Assembly (NCBI GenBank): GCA_002722055.1
Contig: PBKD01000002.1
Coordinates: 174,201 to 238,200 of the forward strand
Origin: Rhodospirillaceae bacterium
Lineage (GTDB): Bacteria > Pseudomonadota > Alphaproteobacteria > SHVP01
DNA length: 64,000 nt
Direction: 5' to 3'
Below, in pieces: positions 8,575-16,506 of this stretch (the stretch's first letter is position 1; the number at the start of each line of letters is the position of its first letter). The notes under the pieces are model-generated. The model saw only the letters and a list, made by a program, of their open reading frames with translations. It did no database searches and was not told the DNA's origin. A program made the position numbers and the translations under genes.

Positions 8575-9456
8575 CTAATGCATGGATTTAGTATAATTTT
8601 CATTTTCGTCAGTTGAAGATCCAGTTGCCGCAGAAAAAATTCCTCGTTTCCTCTCCAAAATATAAACCACACCAAATGCAAGCACTATAATTAGCAGAGA
8701 AAAAATTGTAGTGAGAGTGCCTACTGCATATAAGTCCGGTCGGGCTGCATTTGCAGTAGCTGAAACCATGTCTACTGGAAGTGTATTAGCATCACCTGCA
8801 ACAAGACTTGTTCTAGCAAATTCATCATAAGATAATGTAAAACCAAACAGGCCTATTGCAATTAAGCCAGGGAGTACAATTGGGAAAATTACAAACCTAA
8901 GTCTTTGCCAACTAGTAGCCCCAAGATCTGTAGCTGCTTCCTCAATTGATGGGTCAAATCTCGCAAAAATTGCCAACATAATTAATACACCAAATGGAAG
9001 AGACCAAGTGAGATGGGCACCCAAACCTCCGGAATACCAAGAAGATAGCAACTCTAAATTTGCAAAACCGAGACCTATCCCAAGACTGATTAGAAAAGGG
9101 GGTGCTATTAGACTACCAATTACTCCATAGAAAACTAGATTCGATCCCTTAAAACCCCTTCTATATGCAAGACCAGCCATGAACGAAATTATAATTGTAA
9201 TTATCATTACAATAATCCCTAATATAAATGACCTTAACCAAGGCAATCTAAAGTCAAATAAATAATCTGGGAGAATAACCTGTTTAAACCAATAAAGGGA
9301 AAAGCCTTTCATAGGGAAAGTAAGCCCTCCCTCAGGTCCCTGAAATGCAAGAAAGCCTATAGTTATAAGTGGACCATATAAAAATATAACAAAGAGCAAA
9401 AAAATTGCCCCTCTGATTTTCATGGGTGTAGTACTATTTTGCCAAAAGCTAATCAT
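8575..9456 (-). CDS. ABC transporter permease, PotC-like
   Basis: A 293-residue inner-membrane protein with about six hydrophobic segments. Its cytoplasmic EAA loop reads EEAATDLGATSWQRLRF and ends in FPIVLPGL. This matches the second permease of polyamine/opine/phosphonate-type importers. It starts 21 bases after the PotB-like gene, and the ATPase and binding protein are in the same leftward series. The C-terminus is a short polar tail (STDENENYTKSMH). It is followed by a 277-base gap and then hyuA, so the transporter probably imports the substrate of that enzyme pair. Confidence 0.9.
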   Translation of the reverse strand: MISFWQNSTTPMKIRGAIFLLFVIFLYGPLITIGFLAFQGPEGGLTFPMKGFSLYWFKQVILPDYLFDFRLPWLRSFILGIIVMIITIIISFMAGLAYRRGFKGSNLVFYGVIGSLIAPPFLISLGIGLGFANLELLSSWYSGGLGAHLTWSLPFGVLIMLAIFARFDPSIEEAATDLGATSWQRLRFVIFPIVLPGLIAIGLFGFTLSYDEFARTSLVAGDANTLPVDMVSATANAARPDLYAVGTLTTIFSLLIIVLAFGVVYILERKRGIFSAATGSSTDENENYTKSMH

Positions 9457-9477
9457 ATCTTTCTTTCAATTATTCAG

Positions 9478-10377
9478 TTACATTTGTTTTCTTATATCAA
9501 CAACTCTCATAAGACCGCCTACAAACAGCAATAGTAAAGCCAACAAAATGACTGATTGGGCCGCTGCTATGGGATAAAAACCATTGAAAAAAGCCACAGA
9601 GACACTATTCGCTAAACTTCCAGATTGAGCTCCACTTAAAATTCTTATAGCTGTAAAATCTGTTGCAACTAAAGCCACTATAAAAATAGTTCCAATAATT
9701 ATACCAGGTTTACTCATTGGTATAATAATAAATCTCAAAATTTGAAAACCTGAGGCTCCCTGATCTTTAGCTGCTTCAATTAAATTTGGATTAATTCTTG
9801 CCATAACATTAAATAAAGGCGCAACCATAAAAAGAGTAAACATATGAATATAAGATACTATTACTGCAAATTCAGAAAATAGAAAGAATTGGACAGGCTC
9901 ATCTACAATACCAATGTTAATAAGAAATGAATTGAGGATTCCTTTAGAACCTAAAAAAGGTATCCAAGATGTCATTCTTACTACACCTGATGTCCAAAAA
10001 GGAACAACTGTTAAAAGGAAGAAAAAAACTTTAACTCTGAATGAAATTAAATCAAAAACAAGAAAATATGATATAATGAAACCTAAAACTAAAGTTATTA
10101 CCCAAGTAATAATAAATATTCTTGCAGTATGCCAAAGATTTAATAAAGACGACCATTCAGAAAAAAAATCAATATAACTTGTAAAGGTAAAACCTGGTCT
10201 AGTAACAAAACCATCAAATATAAACACACTATACATAAGTATAATAGCTACAGGAACAACTGCAAATATAAATAAAACAATAACTAAAGGTGAGGCCTGA
10301 AAATAGGCCGAGTATTTTTTAAAAATCTCGGATATTTTACTAGTTTCAGATTCTTGATTTTGGGTCTGTATAGACAT
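9478..10377 (-). CDS. ABC transporter permease, PotB-like
   Basis: A 299-residue inner-membrane permease. It has a polar N-terminus of about 30 residues, a first membrane helix at about 33-52, and five more hydrophobic segments. The EAA loop is LIEAAKDQGASGFQILRF followed by IIPMSKPG. It pairs with the PotC-like gene to form the channel of a spermidine/putrescine-type importer. A GGTGAT site precedes the ATG. The 90-base gap to the binding-protein gene upstream contains a stable hairpin, which usually lets the binding protein be made in excess over the permeases. Confidence 0.9.
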   Translation of the reverse strand: MSIQTQNQESETSKISEIFKKYSAYFQASPLVIVLFIFAVVPVAIILMYSVFIFDGFVTRPGFTFTSYIDFFSEWSSLLNLWHTARIFIITWVITLVLGFIISYFLVFDLISFRVKVFFFLLTVVPFWTSGVVRMTSWIPFLGSKGILNSFLINIGIVDEPVQFFLFSEFAVIVSYIHMFTLFMVAPLFNVMARINPNLIEAAKDQGASGFQILRFIIIPMSKPGIIIGTIFIVALVATDFTAIRILSGAQSGSLANSVSVAFFNGFYPIAAAQSVILLALLLLFVGGLMRVVDIRKQM

Positions 10378-10419
10378 AAATCACCATAAATACAAATAAG
10401 ATATATTACTCATAAACAA

Positions 10420-10445
10420 AAAAGAGGAGTGTGGCAACACACTCC
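10420..10445 (-). terminator. Hairpin after the solute-binding protein gene
   Basis: Stem GGAGTGTG/CACACTCC (10426-10433 with 10438-10445) closes a GCAA tetraloop of the GNRA type. For leftward transcription it is followed by U-rich sequence from the A-run near 10418-10423. It lies between the binding-protein stop and the permease start. Such intercistronic hairpins partly terminate transcripts or block 3' decay, raising the amount of binding protein over permeases. Confidence 0.6.
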
Positions 10446-10467
10446 CCTAATTTTTTTTACAAAAAAA

Positions 10468-11775
10468 CTAAGCAGCTTGAAATGCAGACCATTTCTTAAC
10501 AAGATACGCAAATTCATCGTACTCAGAGTTCCAAACAGCAATATTGCCCATTCTGTTCTTATATGAACCACCGTCACGAACATCACCTGGTTTAGCCAAA
10601 GGACCACCAAATGGACTAGTAATACCATCTTTAGTAGGTTTACCGTCAATCCAATAAGCATACTCATCAGCTGACATAAACTTTTTAGTACGTTCTGGAG
10701 TTGGAGCATAGTAACCTTGTCTTCCAAACAATGCACCAGGAAATCCAGCCCATTGCCAGTTAAGAAGTTCGTACGCAGCATCCAATTTCTTACCTTTTAG
10801 ATGACCAGCTAAAACGTTACCAATAGTCCAACCACGATATCCTTCTTTAAGATCAGCATAGACAACGTCTATCCCTTGTGTTTGAACTAAAGTAACAGCA
10901 GGAGACCACATGGATTGAATCACAGCTTCACCATTAGTCATGAAGTTAACTGACTCCATAAAGGTTGTCCAAAAAGCTCTAAAGTGACCTTGCTTTTTTA
11001 GATCATTAAGAATAACAAAAGTTTTATCAATTTCTTCTTTTGTCATATTTCCTTTATTGCCGTACTTTATGTCTCCTCTAGCTTCGATAGCCATAGCTAA
11101 ATCCATCATGCAAATATCAGGGAATGCTTGAAGGCAAACTTTACCTTTCCATTTTGGATTCAACATTTCAGCCCAAGTTTCTATTTCATAACCAACTAAA
11201 TCTCTTCTATAACCAAGAGTATCTGCATTATGAACTGTTGGCATAAAAGTCAAATAGTCACTACCACCAGCTTTAGCAAACTTATTAGCTTTTTTCTTGC
11301 CTGGGTTATAAAGCACCTTAGCTGGATGCTGGCCATCACCTATCTTAGCATCTGACCAAGTTTTCATTGAACTTTTGTACATACCAATGCACTCATCCCA
11401 ATGCTTTAACCTTTTGATTTCAATTGGTTGCAATTTCGCAGCTGGAGAACCCCAAATTCTTCTCATTTGGTTTCCAGCAGGCTCAGCAATATCAAAAGAC
11501 TTTGGTTGAGTTAAGATCTTATTTTGAATTCCATCAAAACCAAGAGCTGTCATCTCAATTTTTATACCTAAATCTTTTTCAGCTTGCTTTTGCCATGGCT
11601 CAATGTGAGAAACACCTGAACCAACGCTTCTTAGAACTACTTTCTCCTGTGCCCATAATGTTGGAAAACCAGATATTGCACCTGTACCAACAGCAGCACC
11701 TGCAGCCGCTGCAGTGCCTTTTAGCACAGAACGTCGACTGACTTTTGAATTAACTTTCTTAGTAATTTCACTCAT
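10468..11775 (-). CDS. Periplasmic solute-binding protein, PotD/opine type, Tat signal
   Basis: A 435-residue substrate receptor of the ABC importer. From the chosen ATG the N-terminus is MSEITKKVNSKVSRRSVLKG followed by an alanine/glycine-rich stretch ending in LWAQ. This is a twin-arginine export signal with the consensus SRRxVLK. An upstream in-frame ATG (11814) would add 13 residues, but AAAAGG lies just before the chosen one. The mature part contains ETWAEMLNPKWKGKVCL, typical of spermidine/putrescine-type binding proteins. Tat export suggests folding in the cytoplasm before release. The ligand is unknown; location beside hydantoinase genes points to a nitrogenous cyclic amide or amine. 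Confidence 0.88.
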   Translation of the reverse strand: MSEITKKVNSKVSRRSVLKGTAAAAGAAVGTGAISGFPTLWAQEKVVLRSVGSGVSHIEPWQKQAEKDLGIKIEMTALGFDGIQNKILTQPKSFDIAEPAGNQMRRIWGSPAAKLQPIEIKRLKHWDECIGMYKSSMKTWSDAKIGDGQHPAKVLYNPGKKKANKFAKAGGSDYLTFMPTVHNADTLGYRRDLVGYEIETWAEMLNPKWKGKVCLQAFPDICMMDLAMAIEARGDIKYGNKGNMTKEEIDKTFVILNDLKKQGHFRAFWTTFMESVNFMTNGEAVIQSMWSPAVTLVQTQGIDVVYADLKEGYRGWTIGNVLAGHLKGKKLDAAYELLNWQWAGFPGALFGRQGYYAPTPERTKKFMSADEYAYWIDGKPTKDGITSPFGGPLAKPGDVRDGGSYKNRMGNIAVWNSEYDEFAYLVKKWSAFQAA

Positions 11776-11797
11776 CCCATAATAACCTTTTCTATAG

Positions 11798-11877
11798 TTT
11801 CTCGAGAAAAACATATCTAAACCATAAGGGCCCTGTGGCCCAGATATGCTGGCCTTCTAAAAACTTGATTTTTAGAA
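11798..11877 (-). promoter_or_regulatory. Palindrome-rich leader between binding-protein gene and divergent gene
   Basis: Three inverted repeats are packed here: TTTCTCGAGAAA (11798-11809, perfect 12-base palindrome), GGGCC-CTGT-GGCCC (11828-11841), and TTCTAAAAA-CTTGA-TTTTTAGAA (11855-11877, perfect 9-bp arms). The GC-rich block stands out from its AT-rich surroundings. It would form the 5' leader of the binding-protein mRNA or a set of operators shared with the divergent gene. I cannot match it to a known riboswitch. Confidence 0.35.
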
Positions 11878-11890
11878 AATCCAAGGTTTA

Positions 11891-12583
11891 TTGTTAGCAT
11901 TTATTATGATCATGCAAGATTTATTTACACAAAAAATGATTTTTTTCAGAAAAAAGTTAGGTTTTTCATCAAAAATAACCTTCATTTTTATATTTTTGAT
12001 AATCATTTTGCCAAATGTTTGTTTAGGTAAAACCGATAATAATCAAAATAAACCTATAAGAATTGAGAGATTTTTAAATATATCTGAAATAATAAACCTT
12101 GAAAATATATTCTGGGATATGTCAGTAGATAAAATAATTAAAAATATTAAAAGCTCAAAATATAATATGTCAGATGGGTTTAAAATTGGCTATTGCTATT
12201 TTAGATACTCTATTAATATTAAAATAAAAAATGAACCATGGGAGCTTTGGTTATGTGAAAATCCAGAAAATGGAAAATTATATGGAATTTCAATAGAAAA
12301 AGGATTCAATGGGGTTTTTTTTGAAAAAAATAAAAGCAAATCAAATTTATTTTCAAATTTTTTAAATAATTTAAAAAATATTTATGGACCTCCAGAAAAG
12401 GTTTGGAAAGAATGTCATAATACACGTTGGAATTTTACTGAACAATATAGTTGGTACTTTGCTAAAACAACTATATCTTTTGTAATTCGAGATATTCCCT
12501 TGAAACAAATGGCAATTCATTACCATAAGCCGACAGGAATAAAGGATTTCGGACCAGGAATCTGTTCTGCACAACCAGAATAA
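11891..12583 (+). CDS. Secreted protein of unknown function
   Basis: I do not recognise this family. The ORF can encode up to 230 residues from TTG at 11891 (AAGG four bases upstream); ATG codons at 11906, 11912 and 11936 are alternatives. All versions carry a basic stretch (FFRKKLGFSSK) and a hydrophobic core ending in LPNVCLG, a signal peptide. The mature part is rich in Asn, Lys, Ile and aromatic residues, with four Cys (in IGYCYFRY, LWLCENPENG, KECHNTRW and PGICSAQ) that could form disulfides in the periplasm. It lies opposite to the ABC cluster, between the ATPase and binding-protein genes, and shares the leader region with the latter. Confidence 0.65.
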   Translation: MLAFIMIMQDLFTQKMIFFRKKLGFSSKITFIFIFLIIILPNVCLGKTDNNQNKPIRIERFLNISEIINLENIFWDMSVDKIIKNIKSSKYNMSDGFKIGYCYFRYSINIKIKNEPWELWLCENPENGKLYGISIEKGFNGVFFEKNKSKSNLFSNFLNNLKNIYGPPEKVWKECHNTRWNFTEQYSWYFAKTTISFVIRDIPLKQMAIHYHKPTGIKDFGPGICSAQPE

Positions 12584-12611
12584 AAATAATATATCAAATT
12601 GATTATTTTTA
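12581..12611 (+). terminator. AT-only hairpin starting at a stop codon
   Basis: Perfect 10-bp arms TAAAAATAAT and ATTATTTTTA (12581-12590, 12602-12611) enclose an 11-base loop. The first three bases are the stop codon of the secreted protein gene. The U-rich 3' arm could act as a weak terminator for rightward transcripts before the convergent ATPase gene. Confidence 0.4.
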
Positions 12612-12634
12612 GCCTTAAGATTTGTTAGGAATAT

Positions 12635-13729
12635 TTATTTTTTTAGAAGATGTAAATCCTTAGCTTCCCAGCTTGCTAAAATTTTATCACCCATATCAAC
12701 TGGATCTTTGAAATAATCTTTTTCATCAGAGTTTGCTACAATTAGTTCACCATTTTCTTTAGCCATAGTTACTTTAACCCAAGTACCCTGATATTCAATA
12801 GAGTGTACTATCCCTGATTGATGATTTATTGCATCAGGCTTACCATCATTTCGAGAAATACTCACTTTATCCCTTCTAACAGAAAAACTAACATTTGAGC
12901 CCTCTTGAAGATTATTTGATAGAATTTTATACTTACATCCGTCGCTCCCTGTGACCTCAGCATCCTTTTCGGATATTTTATTTATATCACCTTTGAATAC
13001 ATTCCAACCTCCCATAAACTCAGCTACATAAGAGGTCTCAGGTGTTGTATAAATCTCTTGTGCGGTACCTGCCTGATCAATTACTCCCTGGTCCATTACA
13101 ACAATCATATCTGCAAGAGCCAATGCCTCTGGTTGAGTGTGAGTAACATGAATAAATGTTATTCCAATTTCTTTTTGTAATCTTCGTAATTCTTCACGCA
13201 TTTGTAGACGTAAATACTCGTCTAGTGCAGATAAAGGTTCATCTAGAAGCAAAACTTTAGGATTAGTGATTAAGGACCTAGCTAAGGCAACCCTTTGCTG
13301 TTGGCCTCCTGACAATTGGGCAGGTAGCCTGTCAGCAAGGTGAGTCATTTTAACTGTCTCTAAAACTTCCATAGCACTGTTTCTTCGCTCATCTTTTTCT
13401 ATACCCTTAACCCTAAGGCTAAAAGCAACATTTTCTGCTACAGTAAGATGAGGAAAAAGAGCGTAACTTTGAAACATCATAGAAGTGCCTCTTTGCACTG
13501 GCTCTAAACCAAAAGTTTGTTCACCACCGATTAAAACCTCACCAGATGTAGGCTCCTCATGACCAGCAATCATCCTTAGTATTGTAGTTTTTCCGCAACC
13601 AGATGGACCAATCATACAACAATAGGCACCGTCAGGGATAGTTAAACTAACATCATTTACTGCTTGAGTTTCACCAAATGATTTTACTAGGCTTTTAAGT
13701 TCAACTTGTCCATTGCCAGATGTACTCAT
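12635..13729 (-). CDS. ABC transporter ATP-binding protein, PotA-like
   Basis: A 364-residue importer ATPase. It shows Walker A GPSGCGKTT, Q-loop FQSYALFPH, signature LSGGQQQR, Walker B VLLLDEPLSALD and the switch histidine in HVTHTQPEALALAD. A C-terminal TOBE-type regulatory domain covers about residues 285-364. AAGGA lies ahead of the ATG. It is the first gene of the leftward transporter/hydantoinase series, but the binding-protein gene follows only after an 820-base interval occupied by an opposite-strand gene. A single transcript across that interval would therefore be antisense to it. It belongs to the polyamine/opine importer class. Confidence 0.92.
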   Translation of the reverse strand: MSTSGNGQVELKSLVKSFGETQAVNDVSLTIPDGAYCCMIGPSGCGKTTILRMIAGHEEPTSGEVLIGGEQTFGLEPVQRGTSMMFQSYALFPHLTVAENVAFSLRVKGIEKDERRNSAMEVLETVKMTHLADRLPAQLSGGQQQRVALARSLITNPKVLLLDEPLSALDEYLRLQMREELRRLQKEIGITFIHVTHTQPEALALADMIVVMDQGVIDQAGTAQEIYTTPETSYVAEFMGGWNVFKGDINKISEKDAEVTGSDGCKYKILSNNLQEGSNVSFSVRRDKVSISRNDGKPDAINHQSGIVHSIEYQGTWVKVTMAKENGELIVANSDEKDYFKDPVDMGDKILASWEAKDLHLLKK

Positions 13730-13939
13730 CTAAATATTCCTTAATTAGAAAAAATATTAAAACCAAAAATTTTTGCCAAACCATAGCATATCTAGAATAT
13801 GATATTTGAGACAAAAACATATTCATGGCAAATTATTGCCCATCAACCAGTAAGTCAAGGAAGTTGATAGAAAATATAAAAAAAAAAATACAAAAAATTG
13901 AACTTATAGAAATATAAAGCAAGATTATTTAATAAAAAC

Positions 13940-14881
13940 CTACTCTCCGAACAGTTTATCAGACTCTTTTTTGTGTTTTGCAAGAGCCATAAGTCTTTTA
14001 TCTCTCCACTTTTGTCTTGAAATATTATCATCTAATGACCTAATTTGCCTTTGTTCAAACTCAACTTTGTGATAAAAAGATTCATTCCATTCTTTGACCT
14101 CGAGTTCAGATGCAACATTTTGGTAAATTGGCCCGTACCTTTTTGCATAATCTGAAATTCCCCCTGGAGCATTAAGATCAATTGTTTCCATTGGACCCAT
14201 AAATGACCACCTCAAACCTAGTCCATATTTTACAGTTTTATCTAAATCATATGAATCCACATAACCCATAGAAACTAACTTAAAAGCTTCATTCAGAAGT
14301 GCTCCTTGAAGACGATTAAGAATAAAACCATCTATTTCTTTTTTAACGACTATTGGTTTTTGCTCAATTTTATTCATTAATCCTGAGACAAATTCTACTA
14401 TTTTTTTATCAGTAAATTCAGAAGGTACTATCTCTACTAAAGGAACCAAGCTTGGAGGGTTAACAGGGTGAACTACTAAAAATCTCTCTGGATGATTTAA
14501 ACCTTCTGAAAATATAGAAGCCTTTATTCCCGATGTAGATGAACCAATTGCAACACTTTTGTCTACTATGCTATCTAACTTCGAAAATATATCTTTTTTT
14601 ATTTCTAAATTTTCTGGCCCACATTCTTGGATATAATCAACATTTTCAATTGCTTTTTTTAAATTATTTGTAACTGATATTTTCTTTATAAAAATATTGG
14701 GTTCGTCATTTAATAAACCCAGTTTATATAACTCTTGGGTCGTAATTGAAAGTTGGAGTATTGAATTTTCAATTGCTTTATGATCTGTATCATAAAGCAC
14801 CACTTGTTTAAATTTCTTAGCAAAGACTATCGCCCATGCCCTTCCAATCATTCCTGCTCCAATTATTGCTATTTTTTTCAT
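13940..14881 (-). CDS. 3-hydroxyacyl-CoA dehydrogenase family, L-gulonate 3-dehydrogenase/lambda-crystallin-like
   Basis: A 313-residue NAD-dependent dehydrogenase. The Rossmann motif IGAGMIGRAWAIVFA opens the protein, with Asp in LYDTD for NAD. SSTSGIKAS, the catalytic-region motif HPVNPPSLVPLVEIVPS and the C-terminal LGLRWSFMGPMETIDLNAPGG match the CRYL1/L-gulonate and L-carnitine dehydrogenase branch more closely than fatty acid beta-oxidation enzymes. It would oxidise a 3-hydroxy acid in the cytoplasm. It lies upstream of the transporter series on the same strand, 210 bases before the ATPase start, and may or may not be part of that unit. Confidence 0.85.
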   Translation of the reverse strand: MKKIAIIGAGMIGRAWAIVFAKKFKQVVLYDTDHKAIENSILQLSITTQELYKLGLLNDEPNIFIKKISVTNNLKKAIENVDYIQECGPENLEIKKDIFSKLDSIVDKSVAIGSSTSGIKASIFSEGLNHPERFLVVHPVNPPSLVPLVEIVPSEFTDKKIVEFVSGLMNKIEQKPIVVKKEIDGFILNRLQGALLNEAFKLVSMGYVDSYDLDKTVKYGLGLRWSFMGPMETIDLNAPGGISDYAKRYGPIYQNVASELEVKEWNESFYHKVEFEQRQIRSLDDNISRQKWRDKRLMALAKHKKESDKLFGE

Positions 14882-14937
14882 TCTAAGCTCTTAGTTAAAG
14901 TATGGTGTAAATATTAAGAGAAAACTATACTATTTGT

Positions 14938-15435
14938 CTAAAAATATATAAAGGTTAATAGCATCGATATTCCTCCAGCTACCAACGGTAAAGGTATAGA
15001 GATAATTATCCTTCTATATGCAAAACCCCAACCTAAAAAAGGAATCTCCCACATCAACATTCTAGTAATTTGGAAACTAGACCACCCGGTTAAAAAAGCA
15101 ACTAACTGAGGATAGCCCGCTCCAAGTTTATAGAAGGCAATCGCAACTGGAAAAGCTACGATTGGACCTGAGGGAACAAAAGCACCTATAATGGCCGCAA
15201 TAAGCACGCCAATAAACCCTGAGTCACTTCCTATCCAACCTGAAATAATTTGCTCAGGAAGTAAAACAGTAATAAACCCTGCCGCTAAAAGAGAAAATGG
15301 TAGCCGAGGCAAAATAACGATTAACTGATCATAAGATATGCTAAGTGCTTGAGAAATATTTTCTTTATTTTTAAAATATACAATAAAAAAAAGTACAAAG
15401 GCAATAAACCAAATTAAAAGAGCAGATACTAGCAT
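14938..15435 (-). CDS. Half-size membrane permease, DUF318/ArsP-like (second of pair)
   Basis: A 165-residue membrane protein with about four or five hydrophobic segments. Its centre carries GAFVPSGPIVAFPVAIAFYK, which resembles the repeated G-x-x-P-x-G-P motif of the predicted permease family PF03773 (YraQ/ArsP). A charged or polar turn at MWEIPFLGWGFAYRR follows. Full-length relatives are about 300-350 residues with two such motifs; this protein has one. It begins directly after the stop codon of a related 186-residue gene, so the two probably form a heterodimer. The solute is unknown. Confidence 0.65.
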   Translation of the reverse strand: MLVSALLIWFIAFVLFFIVYFKNKENISQALSISYDQLIVILPRLPFSLLAAGFITVLLPEQIISGWIGSDSGFIGVLIAAIIGAFVPSGPIVAFPVAIAFYKLGAGYPQLVAFLTGWSSFQITRMLMWEIPFLGWGFAYRRIIISIPLPLVAGGISMLLTFIYF

Positions 15436-15996
15436 CTAATTATTTTTTTCCATAGCGAAATAGTTGTTGAAAAATTTTCTATATAATAGTCCGGCTATAA
15501 TAGGTAAAATTAATGATGAGAGAAATCTTATTATAGTGAAATCTATACCCATTAATGGAATCTCCCATGCAATAGTTCTTGTAAAACTTATTGTTGTCCA
15601 GGCAGTAATAAAAGCAATGAGTGATCCAATATCTGCTCCTTTAGATCTAAGAGATATTAACAAAGGAAAAGAAACCATTGGACCACCAGGGGTAACACCT
15701 CCAACAAGAGTAGCTATCAATATACCTTTAAAACCACTCTCTTTACCCAACCATTTCCCAATAAATTTTGAAGGTAATAATATATGCATCGACCCAACCA
15801 ATAAAATTCCACCTCCTAAGATTGGAAGAATTTTTAATAATAAATTTAGGTCTTCAACTAAGGATAAATATAATATATCTATACCTTTAATTAAATAAAC
15901 AGCAATACCTGATATAAGGGTAATAAAAATTAAAACAATAAAAGATGTATCAAAAAAATTGAAATAATTTTTTCTTATATTTTTAGAATTTTTCAT
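15436..15996 (-). CDS. Half-size membrane permease, DUF318/ArsP-like (first of pair)
   Basis: A 186-residue membrane protein parallel to its downstream neighbour. A helix at about 16-36, then GGVTPGGPMVSFPLLISLR, then TAWTTISFTRTIAWEIPLMG. The neighbour shows the same order: GAFVPSGPIVAFP, then a WSSFQITRMLMWEIPFLGW segment. The shared R-x-x-x-WEIP-x-x-G and G-P-x-x-x-FP blocks indicate that the genes arose by duplication. TAG of this gene abuts the ATG of the next. It is likely one half of a two-subunit permease. An ArsP-like function would be efflux of small organic anions, which is not shown here. Confidence 0.65.
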   Translation of the reverse strand: MKNSKNIRKNYFNFFDTSFIVLIFITLISGIAVYLIKGIDILYLSLVEDLNLLLKILPILGGGILLVGSMHILLPSKFIGKWLGKESGFKGILIATLVGGVTPGGPMVSFPLLISLRSKGADIGSLIAFITAWTTISFTRTIAWEIPLMGIDFTIIRFLSSLILPIIAGLLYRKFFNNYFAMEKNN

Positions 15997-16049
15997 AATA
16001 ATTTTTCTAGAAAATAAGTTTTGATAAATAAAGAACTAAAATCATAAAA

Positions 16050-16448
16050 TTATTTTTTTAATGCTTTATGTTTCAAGCATATAGAATTAATACAATATCT
16101 CAATCCTGTTGGCACAGGACCGTCATCAAAAACATGACCAAGATGAGACCCACAATTTTTACAAGAAACCTCTGTTCTAATCATTCCATGGGAAAAGTCA
16201 GTTTTAGATACTACTTTATTTTCATTTATCGCTTGAAAAAAACTAGGCCAACCAGTACCAGAATCGAATTTAGATTCGGAGGAAAATAAATCATTTCCAC
16301 ATGCCGCACAAAGGTATATACCTGGATCTTTATGGTCAAAATACTTTCCTGTAAAGGGCCTTTCAGTTCCACTATTTCTCAATACCTCAAACTCTTCTGT
16401 TGTCAGTTTTTCTTTCCATTGATTATCAGTGAGTTTAAATTTAGTCAT
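16050..16448 (-). CDS. msrB: Peptide-methionine (R)-S-oxide reductase MsrB
   Basis: A 132-residue repair enzyme that reduces methionine-R-sulfoxide in proteins. It contains the zinc-binding pairs CAAC and CKNC, the SGTGWPSFF motif, and the catalytic cysteine in RYCINS after the [10 protein letters not shown] loop. [21 protein letters not shown] matches the N-terminal consensus. Length is normal for a stand-alone MsrB and no signal peptide is present, so it acts in the cytoplasm. It appears monocistronic. Confidence 0.97.
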   Translation of the reverse strand: MTKFKLTDNQWKEKLTTEEFEVLRNSGTERPFTGKYFDHKDPGIYLCAACGNDLFSSESKFDSGTGWPSFFQAINENKVVSKTDFSHGMIRTEVSCKNCGSHLGHVFDDGPVPTGLRYCINSICLKHKALKK

Positions 16449-16506
16449 AAGTATTTATTAATGTAAAAAAGCACACTAGTAAATATTAAGTTTTATTTTC
16501 TTTTGA

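Noticed and set aside
10410..10781. Open frame of 123 codons on the minus strand overlapping the binding-protein gene
   Set aside because: It lies in another frame of a clearly recognised gene and has no family resemblance.
11820..11880. Leader considered as a glycine or SAM riboswitch
   Set aside because: The conserved cores of those classes are not seen; only unnamed inverted repeats are present.
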